A stretch of DNA of 64,000 bases, from assembly GCA_940671915.1 (NCBI GenBank), contig CALNVZ010000641.1, forward strand, positions 8,342,779 to 8,406,778. The letters run 5' to 3'. The stretch is from Paracentrotus lividus (Eukaryota > Echinodermata > Echinoidea > Camarodonta > Echinidae). This document shows, piece after piece, positions 25,296 to 39,546 of this stretch. Both the position numbers and the translations under genes were made by a program. Under the pieces are notes generated by a model. That model made no database searches and was not told the origin of the DNA. It saw only the letters and a list, made by a program, of their open reading frames with translations. Each line of letters opens with the position of its first letter. The stretch's first letter is position 1.

Positions 25296-28200
25296 ACAAA
25301 GAGAAAGGCCTCAACAATTATAGCTTCATTGCATATTCAAATTCATGTAGTTCATGAATAGAAATAAACATTTTCTGTCATTATACAATGTATTACATTT
25401 CAGTTACTGTAGGCCTACAATCAAATTAGGTTAGCGTTGAATAAAAGAGATGAAAATTCATTCATGTAACTATAGTACAATTCATAAATGGAATAACCTG
25501 ATTGTAAAGCAATAAAAAAAAAAATCTACAATGCACCTATAATAAAAATGATTGCCTATACATGTACATGTAGGTCTATAAGTTGCAACATGATTATTTG
25601 GTACATATACCAAATGTAGCTAGAATGAAAGTATTGCTTTGATTATAAAAAAAAGTAGAAAAACATGTACGTGTAGTTGTACTGGCATATATTTGTACCC
25701 TTCTTGCCTTGTATAATGTAGAATGCTTGGCAGAAAACTGTGTAATTAGGAGATGATACATGTAGAGGATGAATACCAATATGAGAAAACATCCCTCAAT
25801 ATTTGTGGATTATCGCATTCTCTTTGCATGAATTAATCAAAGATAGGAGACCTAGCTCTCTACTGCACATTACACATGTGAAGTTGAAATGGAATACACA
25901 TGTTTATTAAATTGTTTTTTCTTTCTTTCTTTTGTTAGATATTTTTCCCTTTATAAATTGTTTAATCCTCATGAAACTTTAAGTTTCACAAAATAATAAA
26001 TGTTTACAAACATCTGAATTGCATTTAATTGAAGCCCACTTGTATGTTGGCTTAATTAGAAATGCATGTGGTGTCTGTATTTCTGTAGGGGATGTTTATT
26101 TGTTATGTTTCAGCAGTTCAAGTTTTTGTACATCTTGTACATACATGTAAGCATCAGAAAAAAGTTTGATCAATTCACAACCATTATGATCTATTTTCCT
26201 CTTTACCCTAATAAGATGCCAAGGAAGCAAACATCCAAAGGTTAAAGTGAAAAATAGATCATTGTGAAAAGCGTTATTATTAAAAAAAAAAAAAACAAAC
26301 ACAAATTGTTTATTTTCGTTCCACCTACTCCAGGATGCGAAGGAAGCAAACAAGGAAGCAGAACCTACCCCTGAGCCTGAGAAGGAATACACTGAGGCTG
26401 ATATCCCTATCTTACAGGAGGAGGTGACTGATCTACAGAGACAGTTTGATGCATCTGTCGTAGAGAAGCACTCGCTGGAGATTGAACTGTCTGCGAGCAA
26501 TGAGAGATTGAGGGCTGCAACCAACATGATTGTCAGGTAATGATGAATATTCAGTAGTCTGTGCCCATGTGACCAAGTTTATCAGCTAAAGATCCTTATG
26601 AATATTCAGTAAGTTTGTGCCCATGTGACCAAGTTTATCAGGTAGTGATCCCTAATGAATATTCAGTAGTTTGTGCCCATGTGACCAAGTTTATCAGGTA
26701 AAGATCCTTATGAATATTCAGTAAGTTTGTGCCCATGTGACAAAGATTATCAGGCAGTGATCCCTAATGAATATTCAGTAGTTTGTGCCCATGTGACCCC
26801 GTAACCGGTCAATAATCCTTAGAGACAGTTTGATGCATCCGTCATTGAGAAGTGCTCCCTGAAGATAAAACTGTCACGAGTAATGAGGAAAAAAATGTTG
26901 TGCTCTACTTTCCCAAAAAGGAAGCAAGTTACAACTTTTGGGAGCTCTAAAGCCATACCTAATAAGTAAAGTGAGTGGATTTTTTTAGAAGATAAAATAT
27001 GTTTACATAAAAAATTAATCATCTTCTCTATTATCCTCCATTCAACTTTCCAGCTTGCAACAAGAGAAAGAGCGATGGCAGACGTACGTCGATGAGAACG
27101 CGGACAACGAATGGTTGCTAAGCAACTGCATGACGGCTGCAGCTTTCTTGACGTACTGTGGGGGCATGACATCGGACTCACGTCAACGTATGGGGGATTA
27201 CATCAACCAAGTGTGCGTGGATACAGGATTCCCCATTCCAAAGCGTCAAGTTCTTAAAGATGTCTCACTCATCCAGTTTCTATACAGCCATGTAAGTTAA
27301 GACACTTAAGGCCACCGCACACCATACAACTTGGGACTCACCGTCTTTGGATGTGAAATAACTAAGCGCATTGCAAAGTATATGCACTTAGTTATTTCAC
27401 TTCCAAAGTATATGCACTTAGTTATTTCACTTCCAAAGTATATGCACTTAGTTATTTCACTTCCAAAGTATATGCACTTAGTTATTTCACTTCCAAAGTA
27501 TATGCACTTAGTTATTTCACTTCCAAAGTATATGCACTTAGTTATTTCACGTGCAAAGTATATGCACTTAGTTATTTCACTTCCAAAGTCGGTCAGTCGC
27601 AAGCTGTATGGTGTGTGATGGTCTTTAGATTTCACCTTTCTTCTTTCAAATATTGATTTCTGGATTTTATGTCAATTTGCAATAGAAATTTTACAATCAA
27701 ACATTGACAAGGTTGATTTTAGAATTGTATTTTTGGGGAAAATGCTGAGAATCAGGATGCTGAAAGTGAAAAATTAAGTTGTGAACAGATCGAAACAAGT
27801 GATAAAACAACAGACATGGGGAAACTTCAAGACATTTTTTAATAATAATTAAGACAAAGTTATAATTATTGTCACTCTTTCCCTTCAAGATTTAGATTGA
27901 ATCACTGAACACGTTGAAGCTACCCAGTACACCCAACTCTCAAGATAATGCATGATTTGTGATGCAAGAACATAGTTCTACTTATCATTATTAATTATCT
28001 CTTCATTATCAGATTTAGATTGAATCACTGAACACATTGAAGCTACCTAGTACACCCAACTCTCAAGATAATGCTTGCTTTGTGATGCATGAACATAGCT
28101 CTACTTATCATTATTATCTCTTCATTATCAGATTGAGATTGAATCACTGAACACGTTGAAGCTACCAAGCACACCCAACTCCCAAGACAATGCCTGCTTT

Positions 28201-29200
28201 GTCATGCAAGAACATAGTTCTACAGCCTGGTCTCTCCTATGTGATCCTACTAGTCGTATCTTGGATTGGATCAAATCATATCTCAACGGTCAGCTCGTCA
28301 TTATTAAGTACCATGTAAGTCAGAAATTGTCTTTTTCTCTCTGACCTTGCACACTTCATGTTTTCTAATATTAGTTATAAAATATATTAAATTTAAATTC
28401 AATTTTAGAGGACTTTTAGTTTCCTACATTTCAGTTTGCTCATGATATTTCAATGTAACACCTTGGTAATAAATTAATTTTGATTTATATATTGATTCAT
28501 GTATGCATGCCCAGGAAATTTCACTTCATTGTATATATTAACGAATATTAGATGCTTACCATGGACCCCATTGTTTTATAAATGAAATTAGTTCTCGATA
28601 CATTGTACATGTTCTTATCAATAATTCTAGGATGGTGAGAGAGGGGAGATTTGAGGAATGGAGGTGAAGACGGAGAGAAACAAAGAGAGATCTGCAAGAT
28701 GTTTGTGTCATATGAAATGATTTACCATCTAAGTTCCTAATCAGATGAAGCTCTGTAAGAATTACATATTTTATTATCATCAAAACATTTAAAGCCCTAC
28801 CATGTTTATGTTAATAGGAGCTGAGAGCTCAGCTGGAGACCTGTCTTACAGAGGGGACTCCCCTAGTTCTCATGGACTGTGATGTAGATAAGCTAGCTGA
28901 GGATCCAAGATTCTACCGCCTGCTGAGGAGTAGACTAGCTTTCATTAACGGCAAAGGCAACTTCAAGATGATGGTAGGTTGATTGAGATGGGACGGGATG
29001 GTTATTTGCAATGCTCCAATGCTCCAAATTTTATTGTCCGAAACAAAGATGACCGGTTATTTGTTTTGCCCCTTTTCTTGTGGGCCTGGCAGCAGCTGAG
29101 CAGCGCCAGAATGATGATGATGTCTGTGATGGTGTTGGTGGTGGTGGTGGTAATGATGATGATGCTGATGATGGTGGTGATGGTGATGATGATGGTGATA

Positions 29201-29236
<36 letters not shown>

Positions 29237-32200
29237 GTAGGAATGACATAAATAGTGATAGTGATGATGATGATGATGGTGGTGAGAATGATGATGGTGA
29301 TGATAATGCAATGATGATAATGATGATGATGATGGTAGTGATGATGATGGTGGTATTGATGAAAATGATGATGATGATGATGGTGGTGGTGGTATGAATG
29401 ACATAAATAGTGATGTTGATGATGATGGAGGATGATGATGATAATGATACATCGGAATGATCATCATCATAATTTCCTGTAGGACACTGAAGACTGTCAA
29501 TGATTTAGGTTGGAACAACTTTAAATATCGTACTCCATCATGATTTCATCATATTCATGTATCATCAATAAAACATACATGGTAGTGGTGGTAGAAATCA
29601 TATGTACAAGTACTTCTACCTCAAGAATGCCATCTTATGGTAAGGGGGCACAATAAACTGTACATCCTGATAATGTTCTATCCCTTACCCAGGTTGCAGA
29701 CCATGAAGTAGAGTGTCATCCAGGCTTTCGTCTGTACCTTCATACCACATGTCAGCCTCACCGTGTCCCTCATGCTCTGGCTGCGTACACCAGCGTCATG
29801 TCCTTCTACCAGACTAGAGAAGACTGTGAGGAAGAGCTCCTGGATCGATTCATGACGCTGGAGAAAGCGAGGTTGGAAGAGGATAGGATCACTGCTCTCA
29901 AGGTAGGCTGCAGTGTAATGTCCCTTGGATAAGATGCTAAATGGAGGAATTGTGAGGATAGTTTTGTATTAGGTTTCTTCAGTCATACTTTTAACACTGG
30001 AGAATGTGGAATCACTACTGAAGGTAAACAACAGTGTCTCTTGAATAGGATGTTAAATGGATAATAGTCATGTAGTTGGTATGGAGGCACTGGAAATTTT
30101 GTACAAGATAATTTTGTAGTAGTTTTCTTGACCGCTTTATGACCCTTGAGAAAGCAAGGGTGGAAGAGCATAGGATCACTGCTCTTAAGGTAATGATAAT
30201 AATAATAATGGTGTCCCTTTTCTAAAGTGCTCAAGTCCGTCAGGCATGATGGTCGTAAGAGAGTGTCCTTTGGAGAGGATGTTAAATGGAGGCTCTGTTT
30301 GTAAGATAGTTTTGTAATAGGTTTGTTGAAAACTTATGACTCTGGAAAAGACGAGGCTGGAAGAGGAAAGGATCACCGCTCTCAAGGTAATAATAAGACG
30401 TTGTCTCTTGGATAGGATGTTAAATGGAGACATTATATGTAATGTAATCATTGGAAAGATCATGTTCAGTGGAAGCCCACCAATGAGAAGTCTATAAATT
30501 AGATTACGCGTTATGATACAGGATGCGCATAGAAGTTAAGAGTCTAAGTCTATTAACTCTTTCTGAATCACCCCAGGGGGTAATTGTCTGGGGTTTGTTG
30601 TCCTGATATACATCATGCCATATCCGATTAATTTTTCGCGCTGAGCGGCCTCAAAGAATGTTCCCGTTCTTGAATTTGCGCTGCATGTTCGTACTCACGC
30701 AATTGAACCTTCCCAATACATGTATACAAAAGCATGCTCACATATTCACAGGTTTTTAAATTTGTGCCTGCCGATCTTCGCGCGAATTCCGCGAAAATTA
30801 ATGTACCGCAAATATTTCCACAATTACAGTAAGTTTATTGGTTTTTTTATGGATTTGTTTGCTTTATTAGGAGAGGATCTCCAACATGAAGCAGCTAGAT
30901 CAACTTGAAGATCAGATGCTGGAATGCTTAGCCTCAGACAACAGACTTCTCAATGATCTAGCTACAACTAAGAAGCTAGGTGACATGAAGAAACATTATG
31001 ATGAAACAGTTGAGAGGTAAGACTAGTATTGCAACTGTTGATCTTCTAATGGAGTCCAACTTGGAAGACGACTAAAAACCCGCTTCTTCCATCCATATTG
31101 TACAGGGTTCCCACTCTAACTGCAAATTCTGGGAAACCTGGGGGGCATTTCATGAAAGGACTTGTCGGATGTTTTATCCGACAAACTGTTATAAGCTACT
31201 GAAATGCTTACAGCTGATTGGCTGATAGCAAATTTGTTGGATAAAACGTCCGATAAGTCCTTTGATGAAATGCCCCCCTGGCAGTCAGGGAAGAGTATGG
31301 GAATTTCAGAAAAATGCCTCAAAACCGGGTGAAAGTCAGGGAATTTTATAAGAAGTTGTCAGTCTTTTGTTTGCTGCAATGCATCACTGCAGCCACTCTT
31401 CAAAATTTATGTTATAGGTTTAAATAGTTCAAGATAGTTATCCATCTGGGAATAATCAACATGAAGGAAAAGTTAGAGAATTTTGTTCTAAAATAGTGTG
31501 AACCATGTTGAACATGTAGTACAGTAAACTTTGTCACTTTCTTCAGGTTTCATTTTGTAAGGGATATATTAAATCAGCTTATGTGTCAATGGGGCCTGGG
31601 TTTATTTGTAAGTTAAGAACTGAAGTTGGTAGTGGATTAAATGTAGTGGGAGAATACAATCTATATACATGAATGTCATCATTATACACCATTGTGCCGC
31701 ATATCGAAGGGATTATGTTTAGTATTGGCACTCGATATAAAGTTGAACTATGTTCTGCTTTAATGCTGTAGAACAATAAGGTTTTAATGAGTAACCCCAG
31801 CTAGACTGACACAATGAAAAAAAAAAGATCTTTCTTTTTATTAACCACTTGACTGCTGCATGTTGCTAATTGCACAGTACGGGTATGACCAGCGTGGTGC
31901 TGGCGCTTCAAAAAAGACAAATCTCAGGCAATAGCATGAGCATGTAATATAACGTGGTCCACAGCCAAGTGGTTAAACGCTTTATAAATCTAATTTACAA
32001 TTCCTACCATTAATTAAAACCGTTGATCAATTTCATATCTCATTCCCACTGCAGTCAAGAGCGTGTTCAAATCTCAGAGAATGCCATAGCCAATGCAAGA
32101 GAAGGTTACCGATCCATCGCTCGTAGAGGAGCTGTATGCTTTGATGTCTCACGTGGCATGTCAGAGGTCAACTACATTTATCAAACGTCATGGCAACAGT

Positions 32201-35200
32201 TTCTGGAGACCTTTGATATCTCCATCAAACACTCAGAAAGGTGAGAAAAAAAATGTTTTCTTCAGTAAATGCATGAAAATAATGCAGAGAGATTGAATTT
32301 TCATCTCTGTAAGGCGGCTTACCAAAAGATGAAGCCACAGCCCCGTGCGTGAATAACGCACAGTGGGATTGTATGCTGGATATACCGATCTTATACCTTT
32401 TAGGAGGAGATTAGTACGTCCGGTATAAAATGCTGCTATGCGGCCTTCATGCAGCGGGCCGCGGCTTTATCTTTTGGTAAGTTGCCTCAGCAGTATTCGA
32501 AACTGCCAGCAGTGTTACCTAAACTTTATTAAGCTTTTTAGTTTGCTTATCCTTTGACTAGCTTTGTAATCTTATAAATCCAATATATACATGTATTGCA
32601 TTGGAATAGAAAAAGGAATTTACACATACGCTGTTAATTTGCAATCTCTTTAAATGTTAAAAATGGTGTGCATTCGTGTAATTATGAAATTTAGAACGTA
32701 AAATGCCAGATTAACTATTCTATAATGGCAAAGATTGATTTTCACCCGTATATTACGACGTGTAACTCTGAGAGAGCTGAGGAACTTAATTGTCCATTAT
32801 TTTCTACTATGCTTACTTAGACATATCTTTTCTTTTTGGAATATGACAAAGCTATTTATTTCTTTTAGATGTAACTGATTTTATTTTACCTTTTGCATGT
32901 TAGCATGTACCCTCTTTATATTCTCTTACATGCATGCCTAATTTTTTTAATCAATCTTTTAATTCTCTTTGCCCTGGCCACAGATCGTAAGTTCATTTCT
33001 TTTTTAATATGCACTTATCTTTAATCTATTAAATCATTAACACTCATTCAACCTTAACATGCTTCAAGTTTCTCACGCAATAGGAACAAAGAAAAAAAAA
33101 AAATAATTTCGCGAAAGAAAAAACAAAATTTATTCTTGCTGTCTGCACACTGTACAGTACTGTATAAGCCATTATTTTCGCGTCCAGATATTTTTGCGAC
33201 TTTGGACTAGGTACATGTAGTTGGGGAAATTCGCGAGTGCAAAATTTCGCGATTACTTCATTACTATAATAAATAGCCTTTTACTGAAGTGGAAATTTTC
33301 GCAATGACCGACTCACAAAATTCGCGAAAATAAAGTCACCTTGAAAATAACCACTTATACAGTAAGTCCCAGACAAAACAGAACCCCCTCCCCCAAGAAA
33401 ATTAGCAATGGGGGATAATGTTAAAGCTGGTGTATAGTTTTGGGAGAAGGAAAATTTTAATTTGGATTCACAGTTAGATAATATGAAAGATTGAATCTTA
33501 TAAGTACAATAAAGAAAGTTATATTACTTGAAATATCGCTTTAGAGTCTTTATTTCACAACATAAGTATAAACCGTGGAAAGTCAGGGATCCGACTCATG
33601 TCAGCGTTGAGTCAACGCTTACGTGGAAAACCAATGGGGATTTCTCGTGTGTGGGTAATACACACAGATTGTTATGGTCATGCGGTCAGTTGCATGCGCT
33701 AAGCTCTGGCGAGCGGGCAGCTCGGCAAAGGTATAAACAACCGGTATATTATGTTTCATTCAAAAATTTTCAATGAAATTCACCGGAAATTATGAAAGGA
33801 ATATCACAAGATTTCCCACACATATCTTTTAGTGCAATATGAACAACATGAGACTATATTTGATCGGTTTTAGGCCAATTCCTTTTTTGTTTCCAAAACT
33901 ATACACCAGGTTTAAATACACATGTTCAAGATAAACTTTGACTAATGCTTTTTCATATGATATATTAGGAAAACTTATTTGTTCAAAATATTTTGCTACA
34001 CATTTTTGCTTAGACCCAAAGTGCATAAAAAAAGGGAAGAATTTGGCTTTTTTTTGTCCCAGTGTGTTTTGTGCCAAGTACATGTACTCATCATAGAAAA
34101 AAGTAGTAAATTGTTTAGGACATTGAATTGTTAAAGTCATACATATCAATTAAAAACGCATATGCCTGAAAGTCAAGGTTTATTTTGAACATGTTATTTC
34201 AATTATATGCTTTATTTATTTTGCATAATAGGCATGTTTTATGGTTCGATTTTATCTGGGAGGAATACATTGTTAAAAAAAAACATTGAAAATTGCTTTT
34301 GAAGTTACAGAATTATCTTTCCCTTTGCAGCCTTTCACTCACTATGAATGCATTGAAACTTATTTCATAATTTGTACATTCTTTACAGATCCATAAGAAC
34401 ATTTTTATAATTATTTTTTAATGACTTCTATAACAAACCTTTACCAGCCCTTTTTATTAATGATTGCAATATTAAACATTTGTAGTTTCATGTATATCAA
34501 AGTATCATATCATAGATATACTGTATATGACAATACATGTACATACATCATGTATGTAATTATTTGTATTGTCATTTATTTAGCTTTAGTGTAAATTTAG
34601 TAACCAGACCATTTTATGATGATGTTTATAAGTAGTACATGTATAGCACAACTAAAACATTCTTCAAAGTAATTGTAATATTTACATTAACATTAATGAT
34701 GAGTATACTGTACATTAACAAATTTTCTGTTCGTATTCAAGAACCATTTCAAAATTCCTTGAATTGATGCACAAATGCGTTGTCCTCTTTTAGTGAATGT
34801 GATGCCTGTGTGTCTTTTGGGAAGTTTTGTTTTGATTTTTTGTGTTTTACGTGTGTTTTACAGGAAAGTGTTCTCAATCTTTTGGTATGCAGCCACAATC
34901 ACATGAAGTTGTGTCAAGAAAGTTACAGGAAAAAAAAAACACTTGTGAAAAGTTGTGCTGTGCCGACTTGAATCATTACATCTACATTGAATCAATGCTG
35001 GCTTAATCTACATGTTTATGGAAAAGTGTACATTTAATTCAAAGTTCCTTGGGACATGACCAGTATACAAAGTTGGGATGGAGAATAACATATGTAATTT
35101 AGATTATTATCATGGAAATTTATATTACTCATATATTCAGTACCACTTTAAAAATCCTGTTTGAGGGTAGTTTTAGGTGTAACAATTATTATGTTGTAAA

Positions 35201-38200
35201 TACACAAAGACTCAATTGTGCTCTGGCAACAGTTACTTTTTTTCTTTTTGGACACTAATCAACTGCATTCCAAGAACGGCCAACAACTGATGGATCTATT
35301 TTGTAAAACTTGACCACAAAATTAAACTTAAAAAAGTAATTATGTAATCCAACATGTGATACATGTTTGTCTTTCTTGAAAGCCATAAAGCCAGGAGCAG
35401 AAGACCACTTCACTAAGTTTATTTATACTTAAAAAAAAAAAAAAAGATTGTTTTTGAAAACTGAAAGCTTGCCCTAGGATTACTTGACATAGAAATAACT
35501 AGTATGCAGACTGGATTCCAAATATTGTTGTTAGTAATGTAATAAAAGTTTTTGTTAATACCTTGTTACTCTGTCCCCCGGAAAGAAGCATCCATGAATT
35601 ATTTAAACTTAGTTAACTGGTCTATTGTTTCATGAGCATTAATTGAAGGCTGTTACATTTCATTAAAAGATCTTAGATTTAAATCATCATGATTTGTAGT
35701 AAATTGATAATACAGTCATGTACTTTTATGGTAGTTACCCATTAAAAGCACAGCAAATGTTCCCCCTAAGAAGGGAAAACAAATTTGATTCATATTGCAA
35801 CATTAAAAAAAAAACAATTTCATTTATTTATAGAGCTTCCATTACATGTACATGAATTTTTATTGTAAGAATATCTTTTTTTTTCTGTGACTGAACTTCA
35901 TTTTCAAAGACGTAGAAAGATTAGTAAAGGAAGATGCTAGAACCTGCATTCCTGCACTTATACATTTCTTCATACATTGTAACTCTAATATTGTTTTTCA
36001 TCCACAATACTTATGGTTATTATACACAGAGCTGCAGTGAAGGCTGTTGTTGAGCGGTTGACATATAATGCATTCCAGGCTACAGCTCGTTCACTCTTAG
36101 AGAGAGATAGACACATCTATTCTGTATTCCTAGCCATGGAGGTGAGATATAAAACTACATGTATTCTTACAGATATTGCATATTATAGTCAATATGATAT
36201 TGGGTGCCTGTCTTGTGAATATCTGTAGGCTACATGTACACGGCTTTCATAGTGCTTTTGATAATTTCCCATTTCACATCTGATTCATTTAAAAACTATT
36301 TTCAAATTGTAGATTAGTTTGAGGAAAATGTTACTAGGATACAACTTAAGTATACACGTTGTACTTGTATATTGTGTCATGTTCTTGGCATTTTAAATCA
36401 TTTAGTACAGAGGAATATGTTACTATAAAATTCATATTTTAGAGATTGTAACATCACAGAATAGAGGCATTGTGAGATAATAGTAGCTTCATAGTTCTTT
36501 CTTGATATGTGTAAAGAAAAAAAACAAATGATCCCTTAACATTGAATTTAAGCTATAAATAAATGTTCTGAAGAGGAAATAGTGATTACATGTATATGTA
36601 CTGTAATGTACAGCCATACTACGGCAAAAAAATTCAATTTTAAGGCATTTATCTGTAAAACCAGTGCATACATTCAATTTACATATTTGTACATGTAGGT
36701 ATAGATTTATTTGAACCATAATGTTTATCTCTGATTTTTTTCTTCTTGATGTTGCATCACAGGTGGAAGATTCCATAGGTAATGTAGGGTTTGGTGAGCG
36801 TGAGTATGTGATCTCACCTCAGCTAGGCTCTGCTACTATGAGTGGTATGGGTCTATCTGCTCCGTCAGATCATAGGGTGTGTCAGATCAGGAAACCTTTT
36901 GATTGGATGCTGGATGATCAGTTCCATAATCTACAGGTGATTATTGCTAAATCTATACAATATGCATTGATATTCAATTATAAATAATAGGACTTTGCTG
37001 TTCTTTGCTCCATCAGAAACTATCCATACATGTACATTATAATATACATTTATTTGTCCCTTTTGTTTCCTGTAGTCCCTTGCCATCAATTTTGAGTGGT
37101 TCCAGGACATGTTTGAGCGTATGCCCAAGGATGGCAGGGAGACCCAATGGCGTACCTTAGGAGAACATGAGAACCCTGAGCTTCATCCATTACCAGAGAA
37201 GATGGACGATCATTATAATCCAATGCAGAGACTCATGGTTATTAGAGCATTCAGACCAGATAGGATCATGCAAGCTGCTACTGTGTTTGTTGGAAAATCA
37301 CTTGGCAAGAAGTAAGATATGGATCAACTTTACCTTCCTACATAACTCAATATTCAGTGCTGGTTTACATTTTTAATAAATCTCTCCCACACAAAAGATT
37401 ATGGTTTAAGCCAAATTTGAATATTTGTTCACATGTAATGTACGCATTAGCATTGCACTCTAAATCTATTTCAGTAAAATAATTATTTTCAAAAGAGATG
37501 TTATCCATGGAAGCATGTATATTGACTAAATCAGGTTTGTAGTATGCAGTAGGGTTTGCATTGGAACTGATGACATATTCTTTCATTGTCTTGCCCGCTG
37601 GCATGAAGGAGCTACTCAATTATTGTTATAATAACTTTGCTCAAAAACAATGATTTGGATGATTTGTTAACCTTTGAACTTTGAAGACATATCGTGTTGG
37701 TTTATAATTCTCACTTCCTAACTATCTTGATGAAACTTGTATCTTCAAAATTTCAAATGCTCATGAGAGCTAAAATTTGGGGATTTGGACAGGACAAAAA
37801 CTGACTGATTGCTTGGTGATTAGCCCAAAAAGTTACTATCACCAAAATTTGTTATGTGAAATTTCTTCTCCATCCCGTAGGTACACCAATGATGTTGGTA
37901 TAGATCCCACCGTGGTTCTGAGGCAAACCTCTCCCATCATACCTGTTCTGCTTCTCTACACCCGGGAGGGGGATGTAGCAGAGAAGCTCTTCCAGGAGTC
38001 TTCAGCCAAGAAACAGGTCCGCGGCACCGTGATCAACCTCAGCAATTCAGAGCCTAATGAAGAAAGACGGGCCAGGAAAGCAATACAACATGCTATGCAA
38101 GAGGTGAGGTAATCTAGGGTAGCAAGCTTGCCAAGGAATTAAAATACCGAGTAAGAAGAAATGGCTGTGATATCTTCCTTTCACAGACAAGTTCATGTAC

Positions 38201-39514
38201 ATAATGGTCAACGTCAGAATTGATTGCAATCAAATGGGCTTATCTCCATTCAAATAGTGTAAAAGTGATCTCATTCGTTGCAATCAGCTGTGACACAGTA
38301 CTCAGTCGGTACTGTCACACCAAAAAGACGTTAAAGGAAGGGAGTTGCTGCTACCCTGTTTAGCGTTCAACAAGAAAGGGATAGAGCAACGTCGAGATGG
38401 CGCTGCTCAGTGGGTGCTGAGCTCACAATCAATTTGGCAAAAAGAATTTCTGTTTCGGACAATAAGATTTGGAGATGGAGTTGGAGTTGTACATGTGGGT
38501 AATTATAAAATGTGTTGATGATCTCCTTGATAAGAAATGAAAGTACTATCAATCATCTGCATCTCAGCTCAGATTAGAAATCTAATTAATTCAAATCATA
38601 TTTATTTTCAGGGTACTTGGGTGATGCTGAAGAGTGCTCACAATTCCATCCATCTTCTGAACTCATTGGAGTCTCTACTCCAGGAGAATGATAACAAACA
38701 AGGCGGGGAGAGTCCATTCAGAATCTGGATCTCAGCTCAGATCAGCAGGAACATCCCTGTCAGACTCCTCCAGTATGCTGTCAAGGTTGTCATAGATACA
38801 CCAAAGGTGAGCATGGGTTTGATTTGATTTGATTTGATTTAATTTATTTATTTACCAATGATAACATTTCATGACAGACAGAAGGCATATTGTATATACA
38901 TGTATGACGTACATACAATTAAAACATCATAAGTGGTAAATGGGACCAGAAAATAGCACATGTGCTAGTCAAGCCTGTTACTGTATAAGTGGTTATTTTC
39001 GTGGTGACTTTATTTTCGCGAATTTCGCTGGTCGGTCATCGCGAAAATTTCCACTTCAATACTAGGCTATTTATAGTAATGAAGTCATGACCAAATTCGC
39101 GAAATTTTGCTTTCGCGAATTTCCCCAACTAGTCCAAAATCGCGAAAATATTGGCTTATACAGTATTGTAATTGAGATTATGAAATATCCATGCACATTT
39201 GAAGCTATGAAAGTGTGATGATAATGTTGATGATTATGATGAGGATGATTATGATGAGGATGATGATGGTCATGATGATGATGCCGATGATGATGATGAT
39301 GATGATGTTGATGATGGTGATGATGATGATGATGATGATGGTGATGATGGTGATGATGATGAGGAACATCCCTGTCAGACTTCTCCAGTATGCTGTCAAG
39401 GTCGTCATAGATACACCCAAGGTGAGAAGCAGAGGGATGAGGTTGTCATCGTAATAAAGATGATGGTGAAATATCCATGTGCATTTCAAGCTATGAAAGG
39501 GGTCAATGAAAGTG

Positions 39515-39546
<32 letters not shown>

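Noticed and set aside
27331-27635. Repeat array that might look like CRISPR
   Set aside because: Units are directly abutting 30-bp tandem repeats without unique spacers, inside an inverted-repeat transposon of an animal genome.
33528-33776. Open frame with natural-looking composition in the E29-E30 intron
   Set aside because: Lies entirely within a TTAA-flanked inverted-repeat element and shows no motif I recognise.
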